DNA of 64,000 nt. Origin: Anarhynchus alexandrinus (lineage: Eukaryota > Chordata > Aves > Charadriiformes > Charadriidae). Position numbers and translations under genes: made by a program. How positions within the stretch are numbered: position 1 is the stretch's first letter; each line of letters begins with the position of its first letter. The stretch spans positions 377,408 to 441,407 of the forward strand of contig VUYV01000329.1 of NCBI GenBank assembly GCA_008711295.1. The letters are read 5' to 3'. Under the pieces are notes generated by a model, which was not told where the DNA came from, did not search any database, and was given only the letters and a program-made list of their open reading frames with translations. This document shows positions 49,301-60,952 of the stretch, one piece after another.

Positions 49301-50058
49301 GGGAAGAGAATGTGGATTTAGAATTAAGATAAAGCTTTCTTTGGTTTAAAAAAAAAAAAAAAAGCCGAAATGTATCAGTCTGGCTCCTTGTATCTGATAA
49401 TCACTATACATGGGTGGGAATTCATGTTGTTCAATGTATGCTTTCGCTCTTTGAACGTAACGCTGTTTCTGAACGAGTAGTTTTTCAGAATCATCTCTGC
49501 TTGGTTGCTGGCACAACAAGCTCTCAAGTTTAAATAACATTTTGAAGCAAAAAAATTTAGCTGAACATGACTCTCTTCATTTGAAATATTAGTAACCTTT
49601 AATGTATGAATTCTCTGACAGTGCTTGGAAAGATACATTAATATGTTCCTCTCTTGTCCCTTGGTTAGTAGAGCTTATATTTTTGCATGAAAAGTGTTTG
49701 GAAAAGTACATTAATTGTCAAGTATGTGCATGATGTGAGAGATGTAAGTCTTCGGGTTTTTTCCAGATTGAACAGGGACTTGAATGAGTACCCGTGAAGA
49801 GGAGACAGTTATGTTAACAGTAGCCTAATGCTGACATTCTCATAGATTGTTTTCTGTCAAGATTTGGGATTTTTCTGTGTGTCTTTTTTTTTATTTATGA
49901 GGATTGGCTAGCTTTAGATAGAGCAAGTGTCTGGTGGTGGCCTTTTGAAGAGCGAGGAAGCTCACAAAAGAGCCAAATTATCTGAGGAGTTTCATTATTC
50001 CTATTCACATCACTTTCTCAGCTGATAGCAGCTTTAACAAGCTGCTTTTCATCAAAAC
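46351..50058. other. Noncoding stretch, parts CpG-richer, no gene recognised
   Basis: CpG dinucleotides are noticeably more frequent at about 46440-46740 and 47150-47720 than in the AT-rich remainder, but no promoter or exon can be assigned. An overlapping AGGTC/AGGTCA pair (about 47465-47475) resembles nuclear-receptor half-sites. Long A-runs with A/C-rich flanks lie at 47855-47905, and a G/T-rich tract at 48451-48490. A perfect 8-bp hairpin AGCAGCTT-TAAC-AAGCTGCT lies at 50027-50046. Open frames are short and unrecognised. Confidence 0.5.
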
Positions 50059-50431
50059 GAGGATTGTGACTAACAAAGCGGGATGCAGAAGCCCCGGGCT
50101 CTGCGGAGCTGCGGGTCTGACCGCTGCCTGGCTTTCTCCCTGCCACGCCGCATAAACCATCAGCTGTTCTCCTCAGCCGGCTGCAAAACGTTCAGAAAGG
50201 AGCGACCTTCACAAAAGTCAGAAGTTCCCCAAGATGGGGATTAACTGTATTTGGCGATTAGCAATTATGGGGTGTCAGACAGTCTCTGAACGACGAGTGC
50301 TGAGCGCGCCGACGTGGTGTGTGAGCAATTATATCGGTGCTGGTTTCGGTGTCGCTGCCAGCCTGCAGTCCGAGTGTCACGAATATCAGCTGGGGCTTTT
50401 TGTGGTTGCGTGTCGTTGCTGTCTGTGCGAG
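50059..50431. promoter_or_regulatory. Small CpG-rich, island-like segment (candidate promoter or enhancer)
   Basis: I count 26 CpG dinucleotides in about 373 bp, against zero or one per 60 bp in most of the window. They include CGACGAG, GAGCGCGCCGACG and repeated TCGG/TCGC steps. No repeat family explains the segment. It is followed directly by a TAAT-rich block (50500-50720). It could be a CpG island promoter of a noncoding RNA or of an unseen gene, or a CpG-rich enhancer. No TATA box, exon or splice site can be assigned with confidence, and the short open frames here show no recognisable domain. Confidence 0.45.
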
Positions 50432-50499
50432 TGGCTTATTTATACTAGGTGAAATTTTTAACAGTGACTTGAAAGACATTTCTTTAGTAGCCCGTAACA

Positions 50500-50720
50500 T
50501 CCAGGAGAACTTTGTGTTTTCCAATTGTTTAATTGGACTTTAATTGTCCACGTTAAGTTAATATTATGTTCATAGAAGTAATAAGTTTCCCCCTTAATTC
50601 CAGTAAAGTTGTGAAGAAGCTGAGTTCTATATGCAAATCTCAATGAGGTCGCTTTTATTACACATAAGCAGAGCTAATTACTGAAGTCTTTAATGAAGCA
50701 ATTATTATTAATAATGTTGG
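50500..50720. promoter_or_regulatory. TAAT-rich enhancer-like block with octamer site (candidate)
   Basis: Contains the dyad CCAATT-GTTT-AATTGG (50521-50536), TTTAATTGTCC, a perfect octamer ATGCAAAT (50631-50638), TAATTA (50675-50680) and an ATTATTATTAATAATG run (50701-50716). Together with the adjacent CpG-rich segment this is the most regulatory-looking place in the window. POU and homeodomain binding is inferred from motif identity only. Confidence 0.38.
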
Positions 50721-51971
50721 CGTCTTTGATAAGGAAACCTGAGCTTTGAATTGGTTGGACAACCTAGACTTGTGGATGTGTATGTGGGTACATGGGAATT
50801 TTTTCTGAGTGAATTTAAAGGTAGGTGGGTTTCTGTTTAGGTATGCTGTGTTTGTTAGGGGGAGGAAGTTGTGTGGTGGTTGGGGTTGGTCGGTTGGTTT
50901 GTTTTAAAATAAAAACAAACAGCTGGTTGAAGACAAGTTCTAACATCTGAGGTTTACCAGCTCTCTATGCTTTTTATCACTGCTGTGTTATTCTGTAATT
51001 CCAGTGTAACCAGCAAGCCTCCCAACCTGACGGGCGGCAGAGGCTTCTGTCACAGCTGTGTGCTGAGAAAGGCAGGGAACCTAATTCCATGAGACTTGCC
51101 TTGAGTAAGGGTGTTGGGGATCAAATGTTGAGACACGAAGGAGTTGTCCACCTGCAGCTATTACGTCGGGTAGTCCCGGCTAGGGTTGCTCTTGCTGTTG
51201 CTCAGCTGGAATTGGCAAGAACACTTGTCATTTTCTTTCTGGTGGGTCTGAAGGGTACCGCTCTGGGATAGCTGGATGTGAACTAATTACAATCTAAATA
51301 AATAATAGGACCAATCATAGTATCGTGTTCTGCTATTTAGGAAATTTATCTTACATACTGTATTCCTCTACTGTCTCTAAAAATCAAGAAAAAGGGGATT
51401 GAAGTACAATAGCTCCTGAATTTCTCTCTAAGTACAGTACTTTTTATCAGGTCACTTATTTCCTTCTTGTTCTTTAGATTCTTTCTGTTCTTTTGGTTCT
51501 TTCTTACTTGAGACAGCTCTCATGCTGCTGATTCATCTGTGTTATTTCTGACTGACCTCACAAAGTGCTTTTTCTTTAGCTCACCAATTTTTGTCAGTTC
51601 CAGTAAGAATATCTGAATAGTTTATATATGAATTAACTCTAGCTCTTTGTGTCTAGGGACATTCATTACAGTTTTCAGTGCCCATGAACAGTCATAAAAG
51701 CATTTAACAGTAATGCAAATTTAAATTTAGTTGACTAGGTAATAAATCACACTTTCATTTTTTCCTCCCTTTTATCTTTTAGATCTCTATTGCATTTGCT
51801 ATAGAGCAGACTTAGATTTTATTTCCTGTTGCCATTCCTGCCTGATGCGGCTTTAGCAAACCTCTTTACATTGTTTTCATATTAATAACCTCTTTTCTGG
51901 TGATCAAAATACTTGATCTGAGACACGTCTGTATTATTATTGTCATTGATATATAGAAGGTCCCTTCTAAG
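50721..51971. other. Noncoding stretch with a G/T-rich tract
   Basis: A G/T-rich low-complexity tract (50860-50905, with GGTTGGGGTTGG words) is followed by moderately GC-rich sequence at 51010-51270. A 60-codon frame there shows no recognisable domain. No gene seen. Confidence 0.55.
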
Positions 51972-52716
51972 ATTCATAGAATCATAGAATGGTTTAGTTT
52001 GGAAAGGACCTTGAAGATCATCGAGTTCCAACCCCCCTGCCATAGGCAGGGACACCTCCCACTAGACCAGGTTGCCCAAGGCCACGTCCGGCCTGGCCTT
52101 GAACACCTCCAGGGATGGGGCCTCAACAACCTCTCTGGGCAACCTGTTCCAGTGCCTCACCACCCTTAAAGTGAAAAATTTCTTCCTAATGTTCAGTCTA
52201 AACCTGCCCTCTTCCAGTTTAAAGCCATTCCCCCTCGTCTTATCACTACATGCCCTAGTAAAAAGTCCTTCCCCAGCTCTCCTGTAGGCCCCCTTTAGGT
52301 ACTGGAAGGGGCTCTAAGGTCTCCCTGGAGCCTTCTCTTCTCCAGGCTGAACAGCCCCAACTCTTTCAGCCTCTCCTCATAGGAGAGGTGCTCCAGCCCT
52401 CGGATCATCCTCATGGCTCTCCTCTGGACATGCTTCAGCAGGTGCATGTCCTTCTTATGTTGGAGGCTTCAGAGCTGGATGCAGTACTCCAGGTGGGGTC
52501 TCACGAGAGTGGAGTAGAGGGGCAGAATCACCTCCCTCGCCCTGCTGGCCACGCTTCTTTTGATGCAGCCCAGGATGCGGTTGGCCTTCTGGGCTGTGAT
52601 CGCACATTGCTGGCTCATGTTGAGCTTCTCATCAATCAGCACACCCAGGTCCTTCTCCTCAGGGCTGCTCTCCAGCCATTCCCCGCTGAGCCCGTATTTG
52701 TGCTTGGGATTGCCCC
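51972..52716 (-). mobile_element. CR1 LINE, 5'-truncated, with broken ORF2 end
   Basis: The longest transposon in the window. On the minus strand it enters ORF2 near codons for [12 protein letters not shown] and continues through the C-terminal part of the reverse-transcriptase polyprotein. Motifs such as [27 protein letters not shown] and [11 protein letters not shown] are legible. The 3' region follows, with a two-octamer ATTCTATG-type tail. A TGA replaces the usual Trp after EYCIQL (complement of 52469-52471). A later frameshift near 52310-52320 breaks the frame again. It cannot encode a working protein. Most of the reverse transcriptase and all of the endonuclease domain are missing, as usual for 5'-truncated CR1. 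Confidence 0.96.
52310..52716 (-). pseudogene. CR1 ORF2 (reverse transcriptase) C-terminal remnant
   Basis: Coding part of the CR1 element described for 51972-52716, roughly the last 130 codons of ORF2. It is disabled by one in-frame TGA and a downstream frameshift. The motif [20 protein letters not shown] marks the conserved end of CR1 ORF2. It has no cellular role. Confidence 0.85.
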
Positions 52717-52718
52717 GT

Positions 52719-52732
52719 AAAAAAAAAAAAAA
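52719..52732 (+). repeat. A14 homopolymer at the CR1 5' junction
   Basis: Fourteen A on the plus strand abut the 5' truncation point of the minus-strand CR1. CR1 does not end in poly(A), so this is either pre-existing target sequence or an insertion-junction feature. Confidence 0.9.
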
Positions 52733-55700
52733 GATTTTTCTGGTTGCGTTTTTTACATCTTCAAAACAGATGGATTTGCCTCTGCGCGTACTCTAACATG
52801 TTGCATTTGGGAACACTCTCTCAAAAACAGACCTGCTGGCTCTCAGGGGACACGCCACATTTTGTTCACCCTACTGAAATAGGATGAGGGAGCCACGTTT
52901 TGGTTTCCCCTTTTCCCTCTCCCATGGCGGCTGAAGGTGGGAAGTGTTTATCTTGGATCAAGAGTGAACCCTTCCCTGAAGCCAATCTGTTAGGAAATCT
53001 CAGCCCACTGCTGCACCGATGATGATGGTGAGGTCCCATACACATGTCAGACACTGCAACTGGGAAAACATTCTGCGAATCGCTGTGCTGGCTGATTGCT
53101 GCCCCACAGCTCCCAGTGATGCCCATCACGCAGCACCACAGCTTTTCTGTCAGAGAGGCTTCTGGAAGGGTCTGTGAGCTGGTCTGGTCTAACTGGCCAT
53201 GGGAAGGAACAGCCCAGCTGCGTTCAAGGTCTCGCTTTTCACTTTAGGCGCACGATGAGCTCTTTGCGGCAGGAACTCTCTCTGAACATTTCTACAGCAG
53301 TGGCCACACTTTAACCTGATTTATTTTTGACGGGCACTATTTCAGTAAAAGTGTTAATCAAGTGACATTGAGCCTCTTGTAAACTGTGCCCATCCGGATA
53401 GTCCTTGTTTACAGAAGAAATACTGTTTACCTCATCCTCTTCTAGACCAAAGGTAGCTGCAGGAGATAGTGGAGATCCCCGACAAGCTCCTTAGAGCTCG
53501 AACTTCTGCTGCTGGTCACTTGAGTCAAACAAATAACGTTTCTAGCAGCTTCCACACAGAAGTGTTTCATTATGTTGTCAGGCATGAAAATTGTATTGCC
53601 GCTACGTACAAACGTTTCTGGAAGAAGTGACAGCTTTTTGATTTATGTGTCTCTAAGATTCTAGCTGAAGCTGGTGATGATATGTGACACCAAAGAGGAG
53701 AAAAGCTTTTTCACTGTGAGAGCTTAAGAAGGAAAAGTACTCTTTGTTGCTTCTCACAATCCAAATTAAGCTTTCTGTTGGGCAATATGAGAGACATTTT
53801 AAGACAGCATAGGAAGAAAGCTCTTTTTCAGAACCATCCAAATATGACTCACCCTATTTAAGAGAAATGTTCCAGCTGTACTTAGAGGTTAGTCTTAGCT
53901 TCTTTGAACATGTACATGCTGGTGTTGAAAAGACTGATAAGTAGCGAGTGGTTCTGGGATCTAAATTCTTCCCAGAAAAGCTCCTACTTTGAGGAGGGGG
54001 GAGAGGGAAACAAACCTTTTATTTATGCTAGCTATTGTAATGTGTTTTGCGACATTTTCAGGGCTGACTAGAAGGACAAAGAGGAATAATAATAAAAGAT
54101 AAAGAGAACATTATTTATGTAAAAGCTTGAGGGGTTTTATAGTACGAATTAGAATATACACTCACTATTTTAAATTATGAATCTGTTTCATCAACAGTCT
54201 TCTGATGTTCTAGATTCTCTTGCTGTGCCACTTGTTTTGTAACTAAAACACTTCATATTCATAAATGTTCTTGCTCATAAATTTGTCTCTTGGCATATTT
54301 AATATATAGTGGAGAGTTTTCAGTCTTTTATGTACATTTGTTTAGTTTCAAATGTGTGCAATCTATAAGGCAAAGGAAGGTAGAAGCATATTTTCCTAGT
54401 AGCAGGGAAAGGCAGATCTCAAACCAAAATATTATTGGTTTCAGTTTTTTTCTCTGGCAGAGTTATAGGTAGTTAAATATGAAGTATCAAATACTGAAAC
54501 ATCTTTCTGAAGTTTCTTTGTGAAAGCTTTTTAATCACAGAACATATCATTTCCCTAGAACTGATGATGAAACAACACGTAAACTTTTCTGTCAGTATTT
54601 CTTAGTGAAATAAAAAACTGGCTAACCTGGGCTGGCAAAAAAGAATCCCCACCAAAACCTATTCAATAACTATAGTCATGTCTGTACTTTAAACCTCACA
54701 ATTTCTTTATACTAAAAAGACTGTGAAACTGCAAGAACCACGCTTCTGAAGTGAAACTTTTCTTCCTTAATGCGAGATGCATGCAAGTAAACAGCAGATG
54801 TTAAAAATTTCAGATATTTAAGACATCAAAGTTTTCTTCCAGTAACATATAGGGGAGATTTAAATAGATATCTCATTTTAAAATCAGCGGGAGGTATCTG
54901 AGAAACATATTGCCAAGAAAGAAATAAGGAAATTGCCTAGTACAATCCAGTCAATATATTATTGTATGCCAACAATCTGAGAAGAGCAAGATTGATATCT
55001 GAGAGTGTTTCAGCAGCGTAGCTGGTCAATACCTAAATCTAAACAGTTTTATTTGTTTCTTCAGAATAAGTATCATTTCTTTAAATGAACTGTATGAGTT
55101 ATGAAAAATATGTAGGCATATCCTGACCAGAGCATTTAGATTTTGACATCGTGAGTTGACCCCCTTTCTCCCTAAGACAATATGAGGCTCTCATTCCCCA
55201 GTTCACCTCGTAACTTATGCCTGGGCCGACAATTTAAAAATAAATAAATAAATCCGATCAAGAGATTCAGTCTTGTTTTAAACAATCCAAGTGGGAGAGT
55301 ATCTACCCTGTCCCCTGGTATTTTTTTTTTCCATAAGGTTAATTACCTACGCTGTTTAAAGTTTGCTGTGAATCAGAGTAGAGCTTATCAGAAGAACGCA
55401 GATCTCAGCTGCTTGTATTTTCTTTGTTGTCCCTTAATGTATTTTTTTCCTAAGCTGCATTTAAAGAGTGGGCCAGAAGGGCAGAAACAAACACACATTT
55501 ATTTCTGTCTTAGAACCTACCATTTGATCTTTTTATTTTCTTTTAGTGGTGTATAGAGCCAGTTAAAACTCTTGCCGTTTAGAAGTGTGTCCCATTGATC
55601 TTTTGGAACAGCGCTAGTTTGGACCTTCAGTTCTCAGCCAGAGTTTGGCACCACACTGATCGCTTCTGTGCTGTGTAATGGATTTGTCACAGCGGTATTT

Positions 55701-56407
55701 ATAAAGCATCTTTTCTTGAAAATAAAAAGACATCTTCACCCTACCCACAGCCCCCTCCCCAAAAAGGGGAGTTAAAGGGAAAAAAAAAAAAAGTAGACTG
55801 GAAAAGACACTGCCAAACTCTGTGGGAAGAAGAGAAGTAGGAAATAAAGTGGGAAGAAAATTTGTTAAATCCGGTCCTTCTGTAACAGCAGCAACTTCAC
55901 TAAATGGCAATATTGGAGGAGACAAAAAGCATTGGGCAATTCATGCAGTTTTTCAAAACTAAAAACAATGTAAGCAAAAAGCTGCTGTTTCCTTAAAAAT
56001 AGTTTCACAGTGGTTCTGGCTTATTGAGTATGGAGATATATGTGTGTTGATAAACTAATGCTGCATTTTTAAAAAGTCATGTCACAATCAGAGAGGAATT
56101 TCTGTTTAAATGCCTAGTTTTAGCTTTCATGTAAGGATATATATAACCCATTTCCTTTACACTGTCACTCTTCTTGGAAGCACATGGATAATTATAATTG
56201 TAAATAAGCACTATATAATTAAAATATAAATCAGCATTAAAAAATTTAAAATTAGTTTTCCTTTGAATGCTTTCATTTCTGCTCTATTATAAATGATGGA
56301 TTAATTTCCATTCACTTCTTTTAAATACCTTTGAGCAAAAGCAATGATTTCACTGCTTAAAACCCTAACTTCCTGCAGCAATTTATTTCTTGTTATTATT
56401 TAATTAT
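52733..56407. other. Noncoding stretch, no gene seen
   Basis: A moderately GC-rich part at 52860-53260 has chance frames on both strands. The rest is AT-rich, with an AAAT-repeat patch at about 55236-55254 and an A-run near 55780. No gene or transposon recognised. Confidence 0.55.
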
Positions 56408-56444
56408 TGGTACAGTGTGAACTATCGTATCTTATCCTTAAACT
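56408..56444 (+). repeat. 37-bp local direct repeat, copy 1
   Basis: TGGTACAGTGTGAACTATCG and the following CTTATCCTTAAACT recur at 57505-57541 with one mismatch in 37 bases. The flanks are unrelated apart from loosely similar AATTATT/AATTAATA words. Confidence 0.9.
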
Positions 56445-57504
56445 TTATTTCCAGAGGAAAAGAATTATAAAACCTTTCCAGATTCTTTAGTCTCTACGTT
56501 ATTTTTCTTTGCTTGATGCATTAAAAAAGATCGATATTAAATAGAGATTAAAACACGCTATTAGGTTCTGAAGTCCTCACCTCTTGCTAACGAAAGATTT
56601 CAAGTCAAATAACACTGTAAAAGCTCAGTCAGGCTAACTGTAATATAGCAAAACCTGGATTTAATCTTGAAAAGCTCCATGCTCACAAGACCTTTTGTGT
56701 TGGATTTTGCTCATCACAAACTGGCCCTGCTGAGTGCCACAGGTGAGCATATTTATCTCGGAAACAACAGATTTGAGATCTTGCATCCAGGAGAGCAAAG
56801 GAAAAACTGAGAAGGTCTTGGGGTGACCAAATAATCTTCTTTGAGCTGCAGTCAGGCAAAAGAGTTGGAGGAAGCTGAACTGTGTATTTCTACAATGTAC
56901 ATACATGTTCCTCTAGGCCTTTATAGGTCTTGCTTGTGGTACCACCACTTCTATTACCATGATCACATAAAGGACTTGAGCCTTGCTTGTCCGGGGCTAC
57001 TACTCAAATGTTTGCGTGTCCATGGGCAACCCACAATGAGTTTTCTGAGGTTCCTCAGCCCTAAAATACTTGTAATGTTGAGAGTCCCAGCGAGGTGTGT
57101 TCTTGTTTTGTTTCTAAGGGTCTCGGGGTTTAACAGCATAATTTTCAATGGAGTTTTATATTCTTCCTTGCATCCTCATGCAGGATATATATTTTGGTCC
57201 TCTGGACAGAGATGTTTCCAGAGACAGCCTTCCCTACAGAAGGGACTGATCTTCCCAGTTACTGCCACTACATGGATTTTCAGAACAGGGAGAAATAATA
57301 AATGCTGACATTATATCAAGATGCCTTTGAGGTTTCTTGTTTAGATAGTTCAATGTAACTCTGCTACTATCTTACCCAGGATGAGTTTTCAAAAGTACAT
57401 TGCACTTTTCAACTATTAATCACTTCACTCTATTTTCTACACTATGAAAGAAATTTTACTTCCTAGATACTCCATCTCCCAAGCAATCCAAAGCAATTAA
57501 TAAC
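56445..57504. other. Noncoding stretch with the longest open frame (155 codons)
   Basis: The frame at 56841-57308 is among the longest in the window but shows no domain, and shorter frames overlap it on the other strand. Part of it (about 56998-57065) has words loosely like the MIR SINE core (GGGCAACCC, then TCTGAGGTTCCTCAG and TAAAAT). No gene is supported. Confidence 0.45.
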
Positions 57505-57541
57505 TGGTACAGTGTAAACTATCGTATCTTATCCTTAAACT
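57505..57541 (+). repeat. 37-bp local direct repeat, copy 2
   Basis: Second copy of the segment at 56408-56444, same orientation, about 1.1 kb downstream, 36 of 37 bases identical. Confidence 0.9.
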
Positions 57542-58550
57542 ACTGATGAGCACTGCAACATAGCAGTCACGTTTCTTCAGTGAAAAAAATATTAGTGAAA
57601 AAACTAATACATTCTTATTTGTGGTAGTTTTATGATTTTGCATGAATGATCATAACATATTCTTATGGACTTGTAGTTATAAATAGACATGTGTCTATTT
57701 TACTGATTGCAGTCAAGCTTGTTTAAAATATTAGCCTTCATAACTCTATTTCAGTCCTGTGTGGTGAAACAGTAACTGATTCCAAAGTTACAGTATTGAT
57801 AGTCATATGCTGTATTTACAGAAAATTGTTTTTATTGCATTATGAAAAACCTGTAAGCAGCACTTCATTTGTGAATTTTTTTTAATCCCGTACTCTGGAG
57901 GAAAGCTTTTGTGCTGATGGTTATATGTAGTATCTCATTTAAACAGAATGAACTATATCATTACTGGTGGTGTGGAAACCAGCACATCTAAGGTGCAAAA
58001 GCCAATTTTGTTCAAAATATGAAATCTTGCTTCATCTCAGCATTTGGGTTTTGTTAAGTTTTTTTCACAATCTCAGTCTTTTTTTTTTTCTTTGAGTTTA
58101 TCAGAAAACTTTAAAGGAGCTTTGTCAGTTCCTAACTGGAGATGCAGAAGGGCTACAAGTGACCGTTGAGCTTTCGGTAACTTGCTTGAGGATTGTACTC
58201 ATTACACTGGGACCCGAGCGTGATCACAAAGTGGTTTCAGCAATTCTTCCTTTCCCGCAACCTTTTCTGTTGTGCGTTTCCTCAGAGGTGATAAGAAATA
58301 GCTGGTGAGACACAGGCCAAATAGGATATGAAAAGTCACCGTCTGTTGTATAACGTGATGAGAGAGTTGTGATGCTCTACTTACATTAGGTCGTTATGCG
58401 ATGCATATTCTACCCCTTCTTTCACTGTGCTAACACAAGACACACAGAAAACAGCATCTATAAAGGAGCGTACTGGAAGCCAGAAAGGCACAGGGTGGAT
58501 GGGGCAGGTGAAGTCCCTGGTGAGCGGAAAAAGGGAAACATTGCACCCAT
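57542..58550. other. AT-rich noncoding stretch, nothing specific seen
   Basis: No gene or repeat family recognised. A T-run lies at about 58080-58090. Confidence 0.55.
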
Positions 58551-58825
58551 GCACATTACAAGGGGTAGTGGTTTTAAACTAAAGGAGGGTAGATTTAGAT
58601 TAGATATATGGTAGAAATTTTTTTACGGTGAGGGTGTTGAAACACTGGAACAGGTTGCCCAGAGAGGTAGGAGATGCACCATCCCTGGAAACAGGCAAGG
58701 TTAGGTTCCATGGGGCTCTGAGCAGCCTGATTTTAGTTGAGGATGTCCCTGGCATTGCAGAGGAGGGTGGACTAGATGACCTTTAACAGTCCCTTCCAAC
58801 TCACACCATTCTATGATTCTGTGAT
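58551..58825 (+). mobile_element. CR1 LINE 3'-end fragment
   Basis: Plus-strand CR1 3' region. It runs through an ACAAGGGGTAGTGGTTTTAA block and a GGAGGGTAGATTTAGATTAG block, then AACAGGTTGCCCAGAGAGG and CATCCCTGGAAAC. It ends with GGACTAGATGACCTTTAAC, TCCCTTCCAACTCACACC and the tail ATTCTATGATTCTGTGATC. It is truncated before the bulk of ORF2 and is moderately diverged. Confidence 0.95.
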
Positions 58826-58859
58826 CTTTGTTAGTATATTTGGGGACTATTTAGCTGGT

Positions 58860-59146
58860 TGATACAGGCAGAGGAACAAGGAACAATGGGCATAATTAGA
58901 AACAGGAGTGTTTTTAGTGGCGGGTACCTTCTGCCTTGTAGCGGGGGTCCACACCAGATATAAGAAACATTTTCCCCATGAGGACAGCCCAGAGCACCTG
59001 TGCAGTCTCCATCCTTGGGGTTTTTCAAGACCGACCAGATAAAGCCCTGAGCAGCATGGACTGGCCTCCAAGCTGATCCTGCTGCGAGCAGCCAGTTGGA
59101 CTAGAGACCTCCTGCAGTCTCTTCCCACCTGAATTATCCCATGATC
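58860..59146 (+). mobile_element. Second CR1 LINE 3'-end fragment, different subfamily
   Basis: Plus-strand sequence with CAGTCTCCATCCTTGGGG, a TTTTTCAAGACCGACCAGAT block, a CCTGAGCAGCATGGACTGG-type block, and then GTTGGACTAGAGACCTCCTG and the weak tail ATCCCATGATCC. This is the CR1 type with the GAGTCTCCATCCTTGGAG 3' region. It starts about 35 bp after the preceding CR1. Its 5' part (58860-58970) is diverged and less certain. Confidence 0.8.
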
Positions 59147-60952
59147 CTTTGAAGAGTCTGTTCAGCTCTGTCATGAACAGTTTTTGAGGTTTGTTAATAA
59201 AATAGGAAGAGATCAATGAAAAATTGCAAAACATAATTAGATTGGAACTTTTTTTTTTTAATAGAGGTAAAAGCTATAATTTTATGTGGTTTATTTGTAA
59301 ATAGGGAATTTAAATGGTAACTTGATCAGAGTATGTCTGTACTTATTCCATGGGAGGGGAAACTTTGATAGCGTGTTCTTCAATCCAGCAGACAGAAATA
59401 GAAGATTGGAGGCTGGAAGCAGATCATAGGTATATTGAAATCACATATTAGATGTTCCTAAAAGCAAAATAAAATTAAAATGAGGTCATTTAACTGGAAA
59501 GCTAACTAAGTGTTTTGGTTGATTGGCCATCACTGGTAATTTTAAAATCAGGTTCGGATGGTATTTCTAAATGAGGTAGTCTGTATCAAATGGAACTAAA
59601 TCAGAAAAGTCATATGACCTGTGTTATGCAAGAAGATAAATTACATGAGTACGCTGAGTACCTCCAGCGCTCTAATTTATGGAAATGAAAAATAATTCAG
59701 TCCAACCTGACAGTGATGCCAACCAACACAGCAGTTTCTTTGGCTTGGAATAATTTTGAAAAATCAGATCACTTCCTTCCTCTAAGAAACAAGATTATTT
59801 AAGCAAGTGGGGTGTCCGGCCATACTGAGCTTGAATGCTAAAATGCATAGTGTTGCATTACATCCATTATAGTGGCACCAGCACACACAGGCCAAGAATC
59901 TGGCTGTGAATATGTAGAAAAAAGGAGGGAAAACCCAGTTTTCTCTAGTTCAAAAGAGAGTGGGAGCTAAACAAAATCAAGTAACTGTGAAGGGCACTCA
60001 ATTCCTTTCCTTCCTTAATCTAGGTTACATTTTTTTCTATCCCTGGAGCCATTAATGATCACAATCAATAGTAAGCTGATGGTTTCAGAACTTTAATGTG
60101 TTCTCAAGGAAAAATAATTACTACCTAATTTATCTGGAAATACCAGAGCATATTGAATTTTTCAGTAAGTTGTAGACATTGTTTTGTCAGAGCATTTTGC
60201 TTGGAAACACAGTAATACGGTTTATGTCAACTCCAAGAAATATTTTGACCAGAAATCTGAATCATTGAAATTAAACTTCAGTATAAATCCTAAACGATTC
60301 AGTTTAACAATCCAGAAGCACTACAACAAGCTGCTTCAAAATTTCTGTAACACTTTTATAAACTTGTAACTCCATCATCTGACAATCTCAGGATACGCCT
60401 AAACTGTGCAAAGCTATGATGCACAGACCTACGTTCAGGTCCCAGTCAATAGACTATAGTAACCTGCAAATAGGATATATGTGTCAGCCCGGTACTAAGT
60501 TTGACCTGATAAGGATAACTGCAACTTTTAATTGGTCTGTGTAGGTCTGTGCTACAATGGCTGTACTGCTTCTGGATCAGACAGCCAGGTGGGGCTGTGA
60601 GGATAACTGCTGCCAGCTGGGTTCCATGCAACCGTGCTTATGCACATATTTGTGTGACCTCCTCCATGGAAAAAAAAATAAAAATATAAAAATCTGAAGC
60701 ACTATAATTTTAGAAACCCAGAATTTGGAGGCTTTTGCAACCTGAAGGTTCTCAGAATTTAAAAGAATTTCAAAGGCTTTTTTCAAAATACAGATGAGAG
60801 TTAAGAATGCTAAACAGGTGAGACTGACGGGTTTCAGTGGCTGCTTTCTTTTGCGTGTCTGTGTCTTTTTGTATGCATTTTACAGATACCACATTCATGT
60901 CTTAAAGTACCATCTACAGCTCATACAGAGAATTAGTCTTACAAACTTGAAG
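59147..60952. other. AT-rich noncoding stretch, no gene seen
   Basis: No gene or transposon recognised. Minor A/T-runs lie near 59251 and 60668. Confidence 0.55.

Noticed and set aside
52388..52720. 110-codon plus-strand frame
   Set aside because: It is antisense to the CR1 ORF2 remnant, a known pattern for CR1.
56841..57308. 155-codon open frame on the plus strand
   Set aside because: No domain or recognisable homology, opposite-strand frames overlap it, and there is no promoter or splice context. Chance is the simplest explanation.
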